From positions 41,038-73,599 of the forward strand of contig MNCI01004101.1 of assembly GCA_015680685.1 (NCBI GenBank): a stretch of 32,562 bases of DNA, given 5' to 3'. The position numbers and the translations under genes are program-made. The DNA is from Gnetum montanum. Taxonomy: Eukaryota > Streptophyta > Gnetopsida > Gnetales > Gnetaceae. Each line of letters begins with the position of its first letter. The stretch's first letter is position 1. This document shows positions 32,453 to 32,562 of this stretch, one piece after another. A model generated the notes under the pieces. The model did no database searches and was not told the origin of the DNA. It was given only the letters and a program-made list of their open reading frames with translations.

Positions 32453-32531
32453 GGCCGCAATATCGCGTACGCGATATCGCGGCCGCCGCGATATCGCGTC
32501 TTACCCTGCGATATCGCGTACGCGATATCGC
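32453..32531. repeat. CpG-rich nested palindromes
   Basis: 32453-32484 is a 32-bp inverted repeat with a single mismatched pair (32459/32478). 32487-32498 is CGCGATATCGCG. 32508-32531 is a perfect 24-bp palindrome centred on GTAC. All share the unit CGATATCG flanked by CGCG. Such CpG density in this CpG-depleted window implies recent arrival or lack of methylation. The array ends 15 bases before a TATA box. Confidence 0.9.
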
Positions 32532-32546
32532 GTCCCACCACCATAT

Positions 32547-32555
32547 CTATAAATA
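32547..32555 (+). promoter_or_regulatory. TATA box at the window end
   Basis: CTATAAATA, followed by AGAGG, has the same core as the LTR promoter of element A (CTATAAATAAGAG). With the palindromes just upstream it looks like a plus-strand promoter, either of an LTR or of a gene beyond the window. The transcription start would lie about 25-30 bases downstream, past the end. Confidence 0.6.
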
Positions 32556-32562
32556 AGAGGCG

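Noticed and set aside
32453-32531. CAMTA (CGCG-box) binding sites
   Set aside because: The core needs A/C/G before and C/G/T after CGCG; here the flanks are mostly T before or A after, so the strict match fails.

Overview
The window looks like a stretch of nuclear DNA from a seed plant with a large, repeat-filled genome. The evidence is Ty3/gypsy retrotransposons with plant-type primer sites (tRNA-Asp and initiator tRNA-Met), very AT-rich sequence almost empty of CpG, and nested insertions. A gymnosperm or another slow-turnover genome would fit the heavy decay, but nothing here proves the lineage. I see no intact host gene, rRNA, tRNA or CRISPR array. Nearly everything recognisable is decayed mobile DNA.

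Layout. (1) 1-235: three copies of a CpG-rich hairpin repeat. (2) About 1108-1124: a possible primer site and LTR edge of another minus-strand element. (3) 1780-3015: about a dozen copies of a short imperfect hairpin motif. (4) 3606-3922 plus 7090-9430: one long decayed plus-strand reading frame of unknown family, split by element A. (5) 3923-7084: element A (minus), a gag plus truncated-protease LTR element with no RT or integrase. (6) 9954-22488: element B (minus), a gag-protease-RT-RNase H-integrase element with a tRNA-Asp primer site. (7) 13002-15854: a solo LTR (element C) inserted in B's integrase with a 5-bp target duplication. (8) 23095 to about 31.65 kb: element D (plus), same LTR family as C, with an extra RNase H-like domain placed before RT. 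(9) 32453-32562: CpG-rich nested palindromes ending in a TATA box at the window edge.

How the parts relate. In each element, gag would form the particle, protease would cut the polyprotein, RT and RNase H would copy the RNA, and integrase would insert the DNA. All four LTR elements are now dead: stops, frameshifts and lost catalytic residues are everywhere. Many stops sit where Trp (TGG to TAG/TGA) or Gln (CAA to TAA) is expected, as long-term cytosine deamination would produce. The order of events can be read in part: the unknown reading frame predates A, B predates C, and the C copy of the C/D LTR family keeps many more CpGs than the D copy, so it is probably younger. The two window ends are the only other CpG-rich sequences and are the least explained parts.
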